Below, in pieces: positions 18,191-26,511 of a stretch of DNA of 64,000 bases. A program made the translations under genes and the position numbers. Numbering within the stretch: position 1 is the first letter of the stretch; each line of letters begins with the position of its first letter. Below the pieces are notes generated by a model. It saw nothing but the letters and a program-made list of their open reading frames with translations, had not been told where the DNA came from and searched no databases. Origin of the DNA: Shewanella donghaensis (GTDB taxonomy: Bacteria > Pseudomonadota > Gammaproteobacteria > Enterobacterales > Shewanellaceae); contig NZ_CP041783.1 in the NCBI RefSeq assembly GCF_007567505.1, forward strand, positions 4,650,001 to 4,714,000, written 5' to 3'.

Positions 18191-19096
18191 ATGTCAGTTA
18201 ATCTTACCCATTTAAAACAGTTGGAAGCAGAGTCTATTCAAATCATGCGTGAAGTCGCTGCTGAATTTGATAACCCTGTAATGCTTTATTCAGTCGGTAA
18301 AGACTCTTCGGTCTTGTTACACCTTGCAAGAAAAGCTTTTTACCCCGGTAAAATTCCATTTCCATTGATGCATGTCGATACCAATTGGAAATTCAAGGAA
18401 ATGATTGCATTTAGGGATCAAATGGCTGAAAAGCATGGTTTTGATTTAATTGTCCATAAGAACCCTCGTGGCTTAGAGATGAATGTTGGTCCATTTAGTC
18501 ATGGTAGTGCTAAGCACACCGATATTATGAAAACAGAAGGCCTGAAACAAGCTCTTGATAAGCATGGTTTTGACGCTGCTTTTGGCGGGGCGAGGCGCGA
18601 TGAGGAAAAGTCTAGAGCTAAAGAAAGAGTTTATTCGTTTAGAGATAGTAAACATCGCTGGGATCCTAAAAATCAACGTCCCGAATTGTGGAATATTTAC
18701 AATGGCAAAGTTGATAAAGGAGAAAGCATTCGTGTTTTTCCATTGTCGAACTGGACCGAATTAGATATTTGGCAATATATTTATTTAGAGAGTATCGAGA
18801 TTCCTTCTTTGTATTTAGCTAAACCACGCCCTGTGGTAGAGCGAGATGGAACACTTATCATGGTTGATGATGAGAGAATGCCAATAGAAAGTAATGATGT
18901 AGTAGAGCAGAAAATGGTACGTTTTCGTACTTTGGGCTGTTATCCACTAACTGGTGCAGTAGAGTCTCAAGCAACCACGCTTCCCGAAATTATTCAAGAA
19001 ATGCTCCTTTGCACTACCTCGGAAAGGCAAGGCCGTGTCATTGATAATGATTCTTCGGGCTCTATGGAGAAAAAGAAGATGGAAGGTTACTTTTAA
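18191..19096 (+). CDS. cysD: Sulfate adenylyltransferase subunit 2 (CysD)
   Basis: Smaller subunit of ATP sulfurylase, which with CysN forms adenosine 5'-phosphosulfate from sulfate and ATP. The ATG at 18191 gives 301 residues, matching the usual length of about 302; an in-frame ATG at 18146 sits in the loop of a leader hairpin with no properly spaced ribosome site and is rejected. Family motifs include YSVGKDSSVLLHLA (PP-loop), LMHVDTNWKF, FGGARRDEEKSRAKER, RPELWNIYNGK and the C-terminal ERQGRVIDND. It is first in a cysD-cysN-SLC13-cysC series. Confidence 0.97.
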   Translation: MSVNLTHLKQLEAESIQIMREVAAEFDNPVMLYSVGKDSSVLLHLARKAFYPGKIPFPLMHVDTNWKFKEMIAFRDQMAEKHGFDLIVHKNPRGLEMNVGPFSHGSAKHTDIMKTEGLKQALDKHGFDAAFGGARRDEEKSRAKERVYSFRDSKHRWDPKNQRPELWNIYNGKVDKGESIRVFPLSNWTELDIWQYIYLESIEIPSLYLAKPRPVVERDGTLIMVDDERMPIESNDVVEQKMVRFRTLGCYPLTGAVESQATTLPEIIQEMLLCTTSERQGRVIDNDSSGSMEKKKMEGYF

Positions 19097-19187
19097 AACT
19101 TAAATCTATTCTCAATAAGAAAAAATTATTAAAATTTAAGCGATTTAACACTACTAGTGTTAAATGGGTAGTTGCAGAGGAAGAAAC

Positions 19188-20600
19188 ATGAGCGATAGCG
19201 CCAATTTAATTGCATCAGATATTGAAGCTTATTTAAAAGTACATGAAAACAAAGATATGTTACGAGTATTAACTTGTGGCAGTGTTGATGATGGTAAATC
19301 AACGTTGATTGGTCGATTGCTTTACGATAGTAAAATGATTTTTGAAGATCAAATGGCAGCGATTGAAAAGGACTCTAAACGCTTTAATACAACTGATAAC
19401 GCATTTGATTTAGCATTATTAGTTGATGGCTTACAGTCGGAACGAGAACAAGGTATTACTATTGACGTTGCCTATCGTTATTTTGCTACCGAGCAACGTA
19501 AGTTCATCATTGCTGACACTCCAGGTCATGAGCAATATACACGAAATATGGCCACTGGAGCTTCAACTTCTGATCTGGCAATAATTTTAATTGACGCAAG
19601 GCATGGTTTACAAGTTCAAACTCGTAGACATAGCTTTATTTGCTCTCAGCTTGGTATTAAGCACGTTATAATAGCAATAAACAAGATGGATGCTGTAGAT
19701 TACGATCAATCTGTTTATCAAAAGATAAAACAAGAATATCGTGAATTTGCAGAACAATTATCGTTTGATGACGTTCGATTTGTGCCTATTTCAGCTTTAA
19801 AAGGCGATAACGTTGTTAATGAAAGCGAGAGCATGAATTGGTATCCCGGCTCTACTTTATTAAAGCTGTTAAACACAGTTTCAGTTGCACATGATCTAAG
19901 TGCATCATTCAGGTTTCAAGTTCAATATGTAAATCGTCCTAATCTAGATTTTAGGGGTTTTTGTGGAACGGTTGCTTCTGGTGAAATTCGAGTTGGTGAT
20001 ACCGTAGTATCATTACCCTCAGGTAAAGAAAGCAAAATTAAGTCTATTGTAACTTTTGAAGGTGAAATCGAGAAAGCTTCAGCTGGAATGGCTGTTACTT
20101 TAACCTTAATTGATGAGATTGATGTTAGTCGTGGGGATATGTTAGTCAGACCTCATGATCAACCTTCATCGTCAAGCCATTTAGAAGCAGATGTCGTATG
20201 GATGGCAGAAGAGCCACTACAATTAGACAGAGAGTATGCTTTTAAACTGGGAAGTAAAGCCGTTTACGGTTATGCGGATGCGATTAATTTTAAAGTTGAT
20301 GTCAATACCTTAGAAAAACATGCTGCTCAGAAATTAGCTTTGAATGAAATGGGTAATTGCAACTTTACAGTCACCTCACCAGTTCAATTTGATGCTTATA
20401 AGACAAACAGAACCACTGGTGCATTTATCATTATTGACCGTTTGACAAATGTCACAGTCGGTGCGGGAATGATTCGTTCTGCAATTGATAGTGTTAATGA
20501 AAAAACTACTCATAGCTATTCAGAATTTGAATTAGAAATGAATGCTTTAGTTCGTAAACACTTTCCTCATTGGAATTCGAAGGATATTTCAAGAGGCTAA
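19188..20600 (+). CDS. cysN: Sulfate adenylyltransferase subunit 1, GTPase (CysN)
   Basis: Regulatory GTPase subunit of ATP sulfurylase; it couples GTP hydrolysis to APS synthesis. The start at 19188 has AGAGGAAG upstream and gives 470 residues; the ORF could extend to 19164 but without comparable ribosome-site support. EF-Tu-like G motifs are present: GSVDDGKSTLIG (P-loop), DTPGHEQY and NKMD, followed by two beta-barrel domains. There is no C-terminal CysC fusion; the APS kinase is encoded separately two genes on. Confidence 0.96.
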   Translation: MSDSANLIASDIEAYLKVHENKDMLRVLTCGSVDDGKSTLIGRLLYDSKMIFEDQMAAIEKDSKRFNTTDNAFDLALLVDGLQSEREQGITIDVAYRYFATEQRKFIIADTPGHEQYTRNMATGASTSDLAIILIDARHGLQVQTRRHSFICSQLGIKHVIIAINKMDAVDYDQSVYQKIKQEYREFAEQLSFDDVRFVPISALKGDNVVNESESMNWYPGSTLLKLLNTVSVAHDLSASFRFQVQYVNRPNLDFRGFCGTVASGEIRVGDTVVSLPSGKESKIKSIVTFEGEIEKASAGMAVTLTLIDEIDVSRGDMLVRPHDQPSSSSHLEADVVWMAEEPLQLDREYAFKLGSKAVYGYADAINFKVDVNTLEKHAAQKLALNEMGNCNFTVTSPVQFDAYKTNRTTGAFIIIDRLTNVTVGAGMIRSAIDSVNEKTTHSYSEFELEMNALVRKHFPHWNSKDISRG

Positions 20601-20648
20601 ATTATTGTATGAGAAAAGTCTCATATTCTAAATACCTCTATGATGTTT

Positions 20649-20697
20649 AAAGTCGCTTTTAGTAATCTGATGATTTACTTTAAGCGACTTTTCTTTA
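20649..20697 (+). terminator. Rho-independent terminator or attenuating hairpin after cysN
   Basis: AAAGTCGCTT (20649-20658) pairs with AAGCGACTTT (20682-20691), and the stem continues inward with two mismatches through TAGTAA/TTACT. A short T-rich run follows. It would separate or attenuate cysDN from the downstream permease-cysC genes. Confidence 0.6.
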
Positions 20698-20752
20698 TAA
20701 AAAGTCACTGTATATTTCGGATTTAATATTACTGTCTGGTTAACTAAAAATT

Positions 20753-22480
20753 ATGCCAATTGAGATTTACACAACTGTATTTATTTTCATTATAACCATT
20801 GCAGGGTTAATTCGCTTTCAACGAAAGCCTGCAGCAGTTTTAGGTAGCGCTTTACTTGCATTAACAATGTTAGGGCTTGTCAGTAAAGAGCAGCTTTTAA
20901 CGAGTATGGTTAATCCTGGTTTAGTGACTTTAATATTATTGATTCTTTGCTCTTTTGCGCTAGAAAAAACGCGTTTTTTACGCATTATTGCAGCCAAAGT
21001 TATGGTTAATTCTTATCAGTCTACTTGGCTACGTTTATTTGGTATTACAGCCTTATGTTCCGCATTTTTGAATAATACAGCCGTTGTCGCGACTTTAATT
21101 TCTCCTATTCGGAATAATCCACATCATAGTGCTAGTAAATTGTTGCTTCCTCTATCTTATGCAGCAATTTTAGGAGGAACTTTAACTTTAATCGGTACTT
21201 CTACCAACCTCATTGTAAACAGCCTCTTTATTGACGCAACTGGCTCAAGTCTATCATTTTTCTCGTTTACTTTACTTGGAATTGCTTTGGTTATTGGGTG
21301 TGGGATTACTTTGGCTTTTTCATCTAGATGGTTACCTGATATTGATAGCAATGAGCTAGCCTACAAAGGTTACTTTATTGATGCCAAAGTTAAAGCTGGC
21401 TCTGAATTGATTGGACGTTCAGTCGAAGTAAATGGCCTTCGCCATTTAGAGTCTTTATTTTTAGTTGAAGTAGTTAGAAAGGGGAGGTTAATTACTCCCG
21501 TTAGCCCTTCTGAAATTTTGCAAGAAGGAGACCGATTAGTTTTTAGTGGTGATATCACTAAAGTGATGCAAATTAGTCAGTTCTCAGGACTAGAACTGTT
21601 TGCTGACAAAAATGGCTTATTGGGTACTAACCTGACAGAAGTGGTTGTTAAAGAAGAGAGTGTGTTAGTTGGGAAAAACCTTAAATCATCTGGCTTTCGA
21701 GCTTTATTTGATGCTGCGGTAGTTGCTATTAGTCGTGACGGGTCGCAAGTGTCGGGTAAGTTAGGGGAAGTTTCTATCAAAGCAGGAGACTTTCTAGTAC
21801 TTGCGATAGGCGACGATTTCAGTACAAGAAGAAACTTAACTAAAAACTTTATTTTGCTTAGTGGGGTTGCTCCTGAAACTCGAATCAGTGGTATGCGAGC
21901 ATGGCTGGCTACATTAGGTTTTATTACCGTTGTAAGCTTAAGCGCTCTTGGTTTTATTGATATGCTCCTTGGTTTATTAGCATTGCTAGGTGCATTGATC
22001 TTCACTGGAAGCTTGAATACCAATGAAATCATCAGGCGATTCCCTGTTGACATATGGGTAGTTGTAACCTCTGCCATTTTAATGTCTCAAGCACTCGTTA
22101 ATGCTGGTGTTGATAGTACAATTGCGCAGTGGGTTTCAGGATTTACTAGTATGGGGCATGTCTATATAGCATTAGTTTGTATTTATATATTAACGTGGTT
22201 ACTCACTGAGCTAGTGACTAACAATGCCGCTGCTGCACTGATGTTTCCTATTGCATATAGTATTGCACTAGGCTTTGGAGTTGATATTATGCCATTTGTT
22301 ATGACTGTCGCATTTGCGGCTAGTGGAAGCTTTATAAGTCCGTATGGCTATCAAACCAATTTAATGGTTTTCAATGCTGGTCAGTATCGACTTACTGATT
22401 TTATCAAAGTGGGTGCTCCAGTAAGTATCGTTTATGCAGTTATTGTCATTATCGGCATTCCATTATTATTTCCCTTTTAG
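20753..22480 (+). CDS. SLC13/DASS-family anion permease with two TrkA-C domains (probable sulfate transporter)
   Basis: A 575-residue inner-membrane protein. Hydrophobic spans fill about residues 1-200 and 395-575 and carry the paired family loops NNTAVVATLISP and TNNAAAALMFPIAY, each followed by a re-entrant-type segment (GTSTNLIVNS; GSFISPYGYQTNLMV). The central part (about 205-370) contains two TrkA-C/RCK-C regulatory domains (GSELIGRSVEVNGLRHL; VGKNLKSSGFRALFDA). Sodium-coupled transporters with this layout move sulfate or dicarboxylates. Its position between cysN and cysC supports sulfate. The TrkA-C domains suggest gating by a nucleotide-type ligand. Confidence 0.88.
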   Translation: MPIEIYTTVFIFIITIAGLIRFQRKPAAVLGSALLALTMLGLVSKEQLLTSMVNPGLVTLILLILCSFALEKTRFLRIIAAKVMVNSYQSTWLRLFGITALCSAFLNNTAVVATLISPIRNNPHHSASKLLLPLSYAAILGGTLTLIGTSTNLIVNSLFIDATGSSLSFFSFTLLGIALVIGCGITLAFSSRWLPDIDSNELAYKGYFIDAKVKAGSELIGRSVEVNGLRHLESLFLVEVVRKGRLITPVSPSEILQEGDRLVFSGDITKVMQISQFSGLELFADKNGLLGTNLTEVVVKEESVLVGKNLKSSGFRALFDAAVVAISRDGSQVSGKLGEVSIKAGDFLVLAIGDDFSTRRNLTKNFILLSGVAPETRISGMRAWLATLGFITVVSLSALGFIDMLLGLLALLGALIFTGSLNTNEIIRRFPVDIWVVVTSAILMSQALVNAGVDSTIAQWVSGFTSMGHVYIALVCIYILTWLLTELVTNNAAAALMFPIAYSIALGFGVDIMPFVMTVAFAASGSFISPYGYQTNLMVFNAGQYRLTDFIKVGAPVSIVYAVIVIIGIPLLFPF

Positions 22481-22498
22481 TCTAATTTAAGGATAGGT

Positions 22499-23143
22499 AT
22501 GACAGATACACCTTACGAAGAAGTTACAGATATAGATACGAAATCATCTGATGTTATATGGCATAAAGCCGATGTTTGCTCTTCAGATAGGCAGCTTCTA
22601 AATAGTCAAAAACCGGTTGTACTTTGGTATACAGGACTGAGTGGTTCAGGAAAGTCGACAGTGGCTAATGCAGTCGATAGAATGCTTTTTGACAAGTCTT
22701 GTCATACATATGTGCTTGATGGTGATAACGTTCGCCATGGCTTAAATGGTGATTTAGGCTTTAGTGATACCGAACGTGTAGAAAATATTCGCCGTATTGG
22801 TGAAGTTGCTAAATTATTTGTTGATGCAGGCATCATTGTTTCGACCGCTTTTATATCACCATTTAATGCTGATCGAGAGTTAGTAAAAAACTTGCTCTGT
22901 GAAGGGCAATTCATCGAAGTGTTTATTGATACGCCTATTGAAGTTTGTGAAAGTAGAGACCCTAAAGGCCTATATAAAAAAGCCAGAGCAGGTGAAATTA
23001 AGCATTTCACAGGAATTGATTCAGTTTATGAAGCCCCCAAAGTAGCAGATATTCATGTTAAAACATCTGATCAATCGATAGAGGATTGTGCAAAACAAAT
23101 CGTATCTTATCTTCTTAGCAATGGTTACATAAATAAAAAATAG
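22499..23143 (+). CDS. cysC: Adenylylsulfate kinase (CysC)
   Basis: Phosphorylates APS to PAPS, the activated sulfate used for reduction by CysH or for sulfotransfer. The 214 residues show WYTGLSGSGKSTVANAV (P-loop), LDGDNVRHGLNGDLGFSDTERVENIRRIGEVAK and STAFISPF, and a C-terminal part typical of the family. The ATG at 22499 follows AAGGATAGGT. It lies 18 bases after the SLC13 gene and 8 bases before the DHH gene, so the three likely form one transcript. Confidence 0.97.
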   Translation: MTDTPYEEVTDIDTKSSDVIWHKADVCSSDRQLLNSQKPVVLWYTGLSGSGKSTVANAVDRMLFDKSCHTYVLDGDNVRHGLNGDLGFSDTERVENIRRIGEVAKLFVDAGIIVSTAFISPFNADRELVKNLLCEGQFIEVFIDTPIEVCESRDPKGLYKKARAGEIKHFTGIDSVYEAPKVADIHVKTSDQSIEDCAKQIVSYLLSNGYINKK

Positions 23144-23151
23144 GCTCTTGA

Positions 23152-24114
23152 ATGATATTTGACGTATTTAATGGTGATGCTGATGGAATTTTTTCATTAC
23201 TTCAATTAAGAAAAGATAACCCAAAGAACAGTATGCTAGTTACGGGTGTTAAACGTGATATAGCTTTGGTTTGTAAGGTTGATAAAAATATAGCAACTCA
23301 TGTCAATGTGTTAGATGTATCTTATGAAAAAAATGAATCTGCAGTTAAAGCGGTATTAAACGAAAATATTTCTGTTTTTTATGCTGACCACCATAGAGCG
23401 GGGAATATCGTTGAATCTCCGTTGCTCACTGCCTTAATAGATACTCACCCGAACACTTGTACCGCATTAATTATAAACGATATGTTAAGAGGGAAATATC
23501 ACCAGTGGGCAATTGCTGCGGCTTTTGGTGATAACCTTAATGAAAGAGCATTTTCATTATCTGAGCAACACGGTTTGAGCACTGAACAGGCTAAGCAGCT
23601 TCAAGAACTGGGCGTGTTAATAAATTATAATGGGTATGGAGCGACTGTAGAGGACTTGCATTATCATCCTGCAGAACTTTATAAAAGTTTGATAGAATTT
23701 GAAACGCCATTTGACGTCATATCGAGCACAAACTCACCTTTTTCAGTCTTGAAAAGCGCATATTCAAAAGATATAGCGAGAGCAAGATCAGAGAATGCCA
23801 AATACAATTCTGATAGTCTAATGCTTATAGAGCTACCGAATGAAGCTTGGTCACGAAGAGTGAGTGGAGTGTTTGGTAATATGTTAGCTAATGAGTCGCC
23901 TCAAAAGGCCCATGCTGTGTTGACAAAAAATCCAAACGAAGATACTTATACAGTTTCTTTAAGAGCCCCAATGTCAAATAAGCAAGGTGCAGGCGACATT
24001 TGCGCTAAGTTCATTTCAGGAGGTGGAAGAGCTGCTGCAGCAGGAGTTAATGCCTTGCCTTTTGATGAAGTTCAACGCTTTATTCTAGAAGTTGAGTCTC
24101 ATTATAAGCCCTGA
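23152..24114 (+). CDS. DHH/DHHA1-family phosphoesterase
   Basis: A 320-residue cytoplasmic protein of the DHH superfamily. Metal-binding motifs are visible: FNGDADG near the N-terminus, VLDVSY, FYADHHRAG (the DHH motif) and AAFGDN, with a C-terminal DHHA1 part ending in KFISGGGRAAAAGVNALP. Relatives include RecJ, NrnA and c-di-AMP or pAp phosphodiesterases. The gene starts 8 bases after cysC; since PAPS use releases 3',5'-ADP (pAp), which NrnA-type DHH enzymes dephosphorylate, a pAp phosphatase role is a reasonable inference. An alternative is an enzyme tied to the polysaccharide genes that follow. Confidence 0.75.
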   Translation: MIFDVFNGDADGIFSLLQLRKDNPKNSMLVTGVKRDIALVCKVDKNIATHVNVLDVSYEKNESAVKAVLNENISVFYADHHRAGNIVESPLLTALIDTHPNTCTALIINDMLRGKYHQWAIAAAFGDNLNERAFSLSEQHGLSTEQAKQLQELGVLINYNGYGATVEDLHYHPAELYKSLIEFETPFDVISSTNSPFSVLKSAYSKDIARARSENAKYNSDSLMLIELPNEAWSRRVSGVFGNMLANESPQKAHAVLTKNPNEDTYTVSLRAPMSNKQGAGDICAKFISGGGRAAAAGVNALPFDEVQRFILEVESHYKP

Positions 24115-24140
24115 GGGGGATAAATGATTGGTAGTTTTTC

Positions 24141-24473
24141 ATGTTAATCGCAGAACTTGAAAATGCTGTAAACATTATTGTAAATGATCTAAAAATGTTA
24201 GTTGATAAAGGTTATTGTTCTGTTGAATTTGAAACATATTTTACAGAGAAAGTCATTGAGCAGTTAGAACAACTATCATATGAGTACCCAATTGAGACTA
24301 AAAATATCCCTATTCAAGAGAAAGCTAGGTGGGGTAATTTCTGGCGAGTTAGTTACGATGATAACTTGTTCATTAATCTTAACTTTACGATAAAATTATG
24401 CAGTAGAGCTGGCGTTATTCTTGAAATATCTTCGGTTAGTGGAATGCAAAATATTATAAAGAAACATAGATGA
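24141..24473 (+). CDS. Hypothetical protein, 110 aa
   Basis: I do not recognise this protein. It is small, acidic and without signal peptide or membrane span. Its TGA overlaps the ATG of the following glycosyltransferase (24470), so it is probably co-translated with it. A strong purine-rich site (GAGGGGGA, 24113-24120) precedes not this ATG but one at 24124, which would encode only MIGSFSC before stopping at 24147, overlapping the start here. Translation could therefore occur by re-initiation. Confidence 0.6.
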   Translation: MLIAELENAVNIIVNDLKMLVDKGYCSVEFETYFTEKVIEQLEQLSYEYPIETKNIPIQEKARWGNFWRVSYDDNLFINLNFTIKLCSRAGVILEISSVSGMQNIIKKHR

Positions 24474-25453
24474 ATTTAAATAGTAAAGTACAAGTGTTAT
24501 TAGCGTCATACAATGGCGGATGTTTCATCGAGGAACAAATAGAAAGCATTTTTTCGCAAAAAGATGTGAAAGTATCTCTTGTCATTCGAGATGATGGATC
24601 TACTGACAATTCTATTGAAAAAATTACAAAAATAAATTTAAAGACTGAAGATTTTACCATTTTAAGAAATGAAGGTTCAATTCATGGGCATTTGAGCAAT
24701 TTTGGAGCCCTATGTGAATTTGCTTTGAAAGGAGATGCTGAGTATTTCGCTTTCAGTGATCAAGATGATATATGGCATGCGAATAAATTAAAAACTTGTA
24801 TTGAACGGTTAGTAGACATTGAAGATGAACAGTCTTCAAATACTCCTATTCTAATTCATTCAGACCTTAAGGTTGTTGATAAAAACCTCGTTGAAATCGC
24901 GCCTTCATTTATAAAATATCAAGGCATACCAGCTCCACAAAGTCAGTCTGGCGAATCCTTTCTTCATCAAAATGTAGCAACAGGCTGTACTTTTGTCTTT
25001 AATAGAGCCTTACTTGAGTTAGCTTCACCAATTCCCAAAACCGTTGTTATACATGACTGGTGGTTTGCATTAGTCGCGAAATATTATGGAGTCATTGAAT
25101 ATCTTGACAAGCCCTTGATCGATTACAGGCAACATGGGGGAAATTCAATAGGTGCTTTATCGAGTGATGAACAACGGAACTTTTTTAGTTCACATATTTA
25201 CCGAGCATTACTTCGATATCCACGTCATTTGTCTGATTCTATATATCAAGCCAAGGCATTAGAGTTATTACCAAAAACATACATAACAGAAGCATCAGGT
25301 AAAGGTCTTAGAACTTTTTGTAAACTCAAAGAAGTTAATTTACTACAGCGATGTAAATATGTGAACAAAGTATTGGGAAAACAAAAGCCTATCGAAGAAA
25401 AACTTTATTTCTATGTAGTTATGTTTTTACTACCATTTTTCAGAGAACAATAG
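24470..25453 (+). CDS. Family 2 glycosyltransferase (rhamnosyltransferase-like)
   Basis: A 327-residue cytoplasmic, membrane-associated GT-A fold enzyme. Motifs: VQVLLASYNGGCFIEEQIESIF at the N-terminus, VIRDDGSTDNS (nucleotide binding) and YFAFSDQDDIWHANKL (metal-binding DxD region), then HDWWFALVAKYYG and YRQHGGNS. The SDQDDIW variant is common in rhamnosyltransferase-annotated members. It is the first glycosyltransferase of the polysaccharide locus and lies before the internal promoter at 26416. Donor and acceptor sugars cannot be read from sequence. Confidence 0.85.
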   Translation: MNLNSKVQVLLASYNGGCFIEEQIESIFSQKDVKVSLVIRDDGSTDNSIEKITKINLKTEDFTILRNEGSIHGHLSNFGALCEFALKGDAEYFAFSDQDDIWHANKLKTCIERLVDIEDEQSSNTPILIHSDLKVVDKNLVEIAPSFIKYQGIPAPQSQSGESFLHQNVATGCTFVFNRALLELASPIPKTVVIHDWWFALVAKYYGVIEYLDKPLIDYRQHGGNSIGALSSDEQRNFFSSHIYRALLRYPRHLSDSIYQAKALELLPKTYITEASGKGLRTFCKLKEVNLLQRCKYVNKVLGKQKPIEEKLYFYVVMFLLPFFREQ

Positions 25454-25458
25454 TTTTG

Positions 25459-26349
25459 ATGAAAATTTCTATTTGTATACCCGTTTATCATCCTAACCTA
25501 TCATACCTAAAGCAGGCTGTAGAAAGTGTACAATCGCAAACTTGCAAAGATTGGACTCTAACTTTAGTTGATGGTTCTAATGAGCCTTGTATAGAAGTTC
25601 GTGAATATGTTTCCTCATTAAACGATTCTAAAATCACCTATACAATTAATGACTTTGATAAGTCAATGGCTGGTAATTGGAATCACTGCATAGAAGTTGC
25701 TGAATCAGAACTAGTAGTATTGTTACATGATGATGACCTTCTTTTACCGAATTATATTGAAAATATAATCAAACTTCATAGTCATAGTCCAAATGCGACA
25801 GCATACTTTACTGGTGTAAAAACCATAGATGAAAATGGATTACCATGCTTAACTATGGCCGATAGAGTTAAAGGTTATTATCAACCTAATACTGATGAAA
25901 TTATCCTCAAAGGTGATGACGGGCTTGCTTCAATTCTGGCTGTAAACTATTTATTTTGTCCCACACTCTGTTATCAAGTAAATAAAATACGACACTTACC
26001 CTTTAAGAAGCATTTAAAAATGGTAGCAGACTTAGATTTTTACTCTAGAGCGATGCTTAATGGTGGGGTCTTCATTGGCATTTCAGAACCTCATTACAGT
26101 TACCGTAGACATTCTGAAAATCAGACGAGTAAATTAACAATATCTACTGAACGATTTATCGAAGAAATTTCGCTTTATGATGCCCATACTCTAAAATTAG
26201 ATAGATCAATGTGGCCTAAAAGCTTTCGTGAAAGTAAGTCAAAAAAGATGCTAAAACTGCATATCATTTTTTCTGCTCTATTATCTCTGCTAAAATTGGA
26301 CTTCGGTCAGGTTAAACGTTTTTGTAAAGTATTATATCAATGCTTTTAA
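25459..26349 (+). CDS. Family 2 glycosyltransferase
   Basis: The ATG at 25459 is preferred over the in-frame TTG at 25456 and gives 296 residues. GT2 motifs: ISICIPVYHPNLSYLKQAVESV, LVDGSN in the nucleotide site and LLHDDDLLLPNY as the DxD-type metal site; a late YRRHSENQTS segment is typical of the acceptor side. It starts five bases after the preceding glycosyltransferase. Likely adds one sugar of the repeat unit on the cytoplasmic face. Confidence 0.84.
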   Translation: MKISICIPVYHPNLSYLKQAVESVQSQTCKDWTLTLVDGSNEPCIEVREYVSSLNDSKITYTINDFDKSMAGNWNHCIEVAESELVVLLHDDDLLLPNYIENIIKLHSHSPNATAYFTGVKTIDENGLPCLTMADRVKGYYQPNTDEIILKGDDGLASILAVNYLFCPTLCYQVNKIRHLPFKKHLKMVADLDFYSRAMLNGGVFIGISEPHYSYRRHSENQTSKLTISTERFIEEISLYDAHTLKLDRSMWPKSFRESKSKKMLKLHIIFSALLSLLKLDFGQVKRFCKVLYQCF

Positions 26350-26415
26350 CAACACAGCTTTCAACCTAAAATAATGACATTGACTCTATCATTACAATTA
26401 TAGTTTGTAGTAAAA

Positions 26416-26466
26416 TTACATTTTTATTAAGCCGTCTCTATAATTGAACAAAATATAAATTTGTTC
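26416..26466 (+). promoter_or_regulatory. Putative sigma-70 promoter with operator-like inverted repeat before wzz
   Basis: TTACAT (26416-26421), a 17-base spacer and TATAAT (26439-26444) form a plausible promoter. Just downstream, GAACAAA-N7-TTTGTTC (26446-26466) is a perfect 7-base inverted repeat covering the expected start point, a position where a repressor would block initiation. It would drive the genes from 26512 on. Confidence 0.5.
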
Positions 26467-26511
26467 GTTTAGTTTCAATTTTTTTCGCCTGAAAATTTAG
26501 TGTACTTATTG

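Noticed and set aside
21577..22077. 166-codon minus-strand ORF inside the SLC13 gene
   Set aside because: Fully contained in a well-supported transporter gene; the translation shows no domain pattern.
26350..26511. JUMPstart/ops element before the polysaccharide genes
   Set aside because: No GGCGGTAG-type ops sequence was found in the region before wzz.
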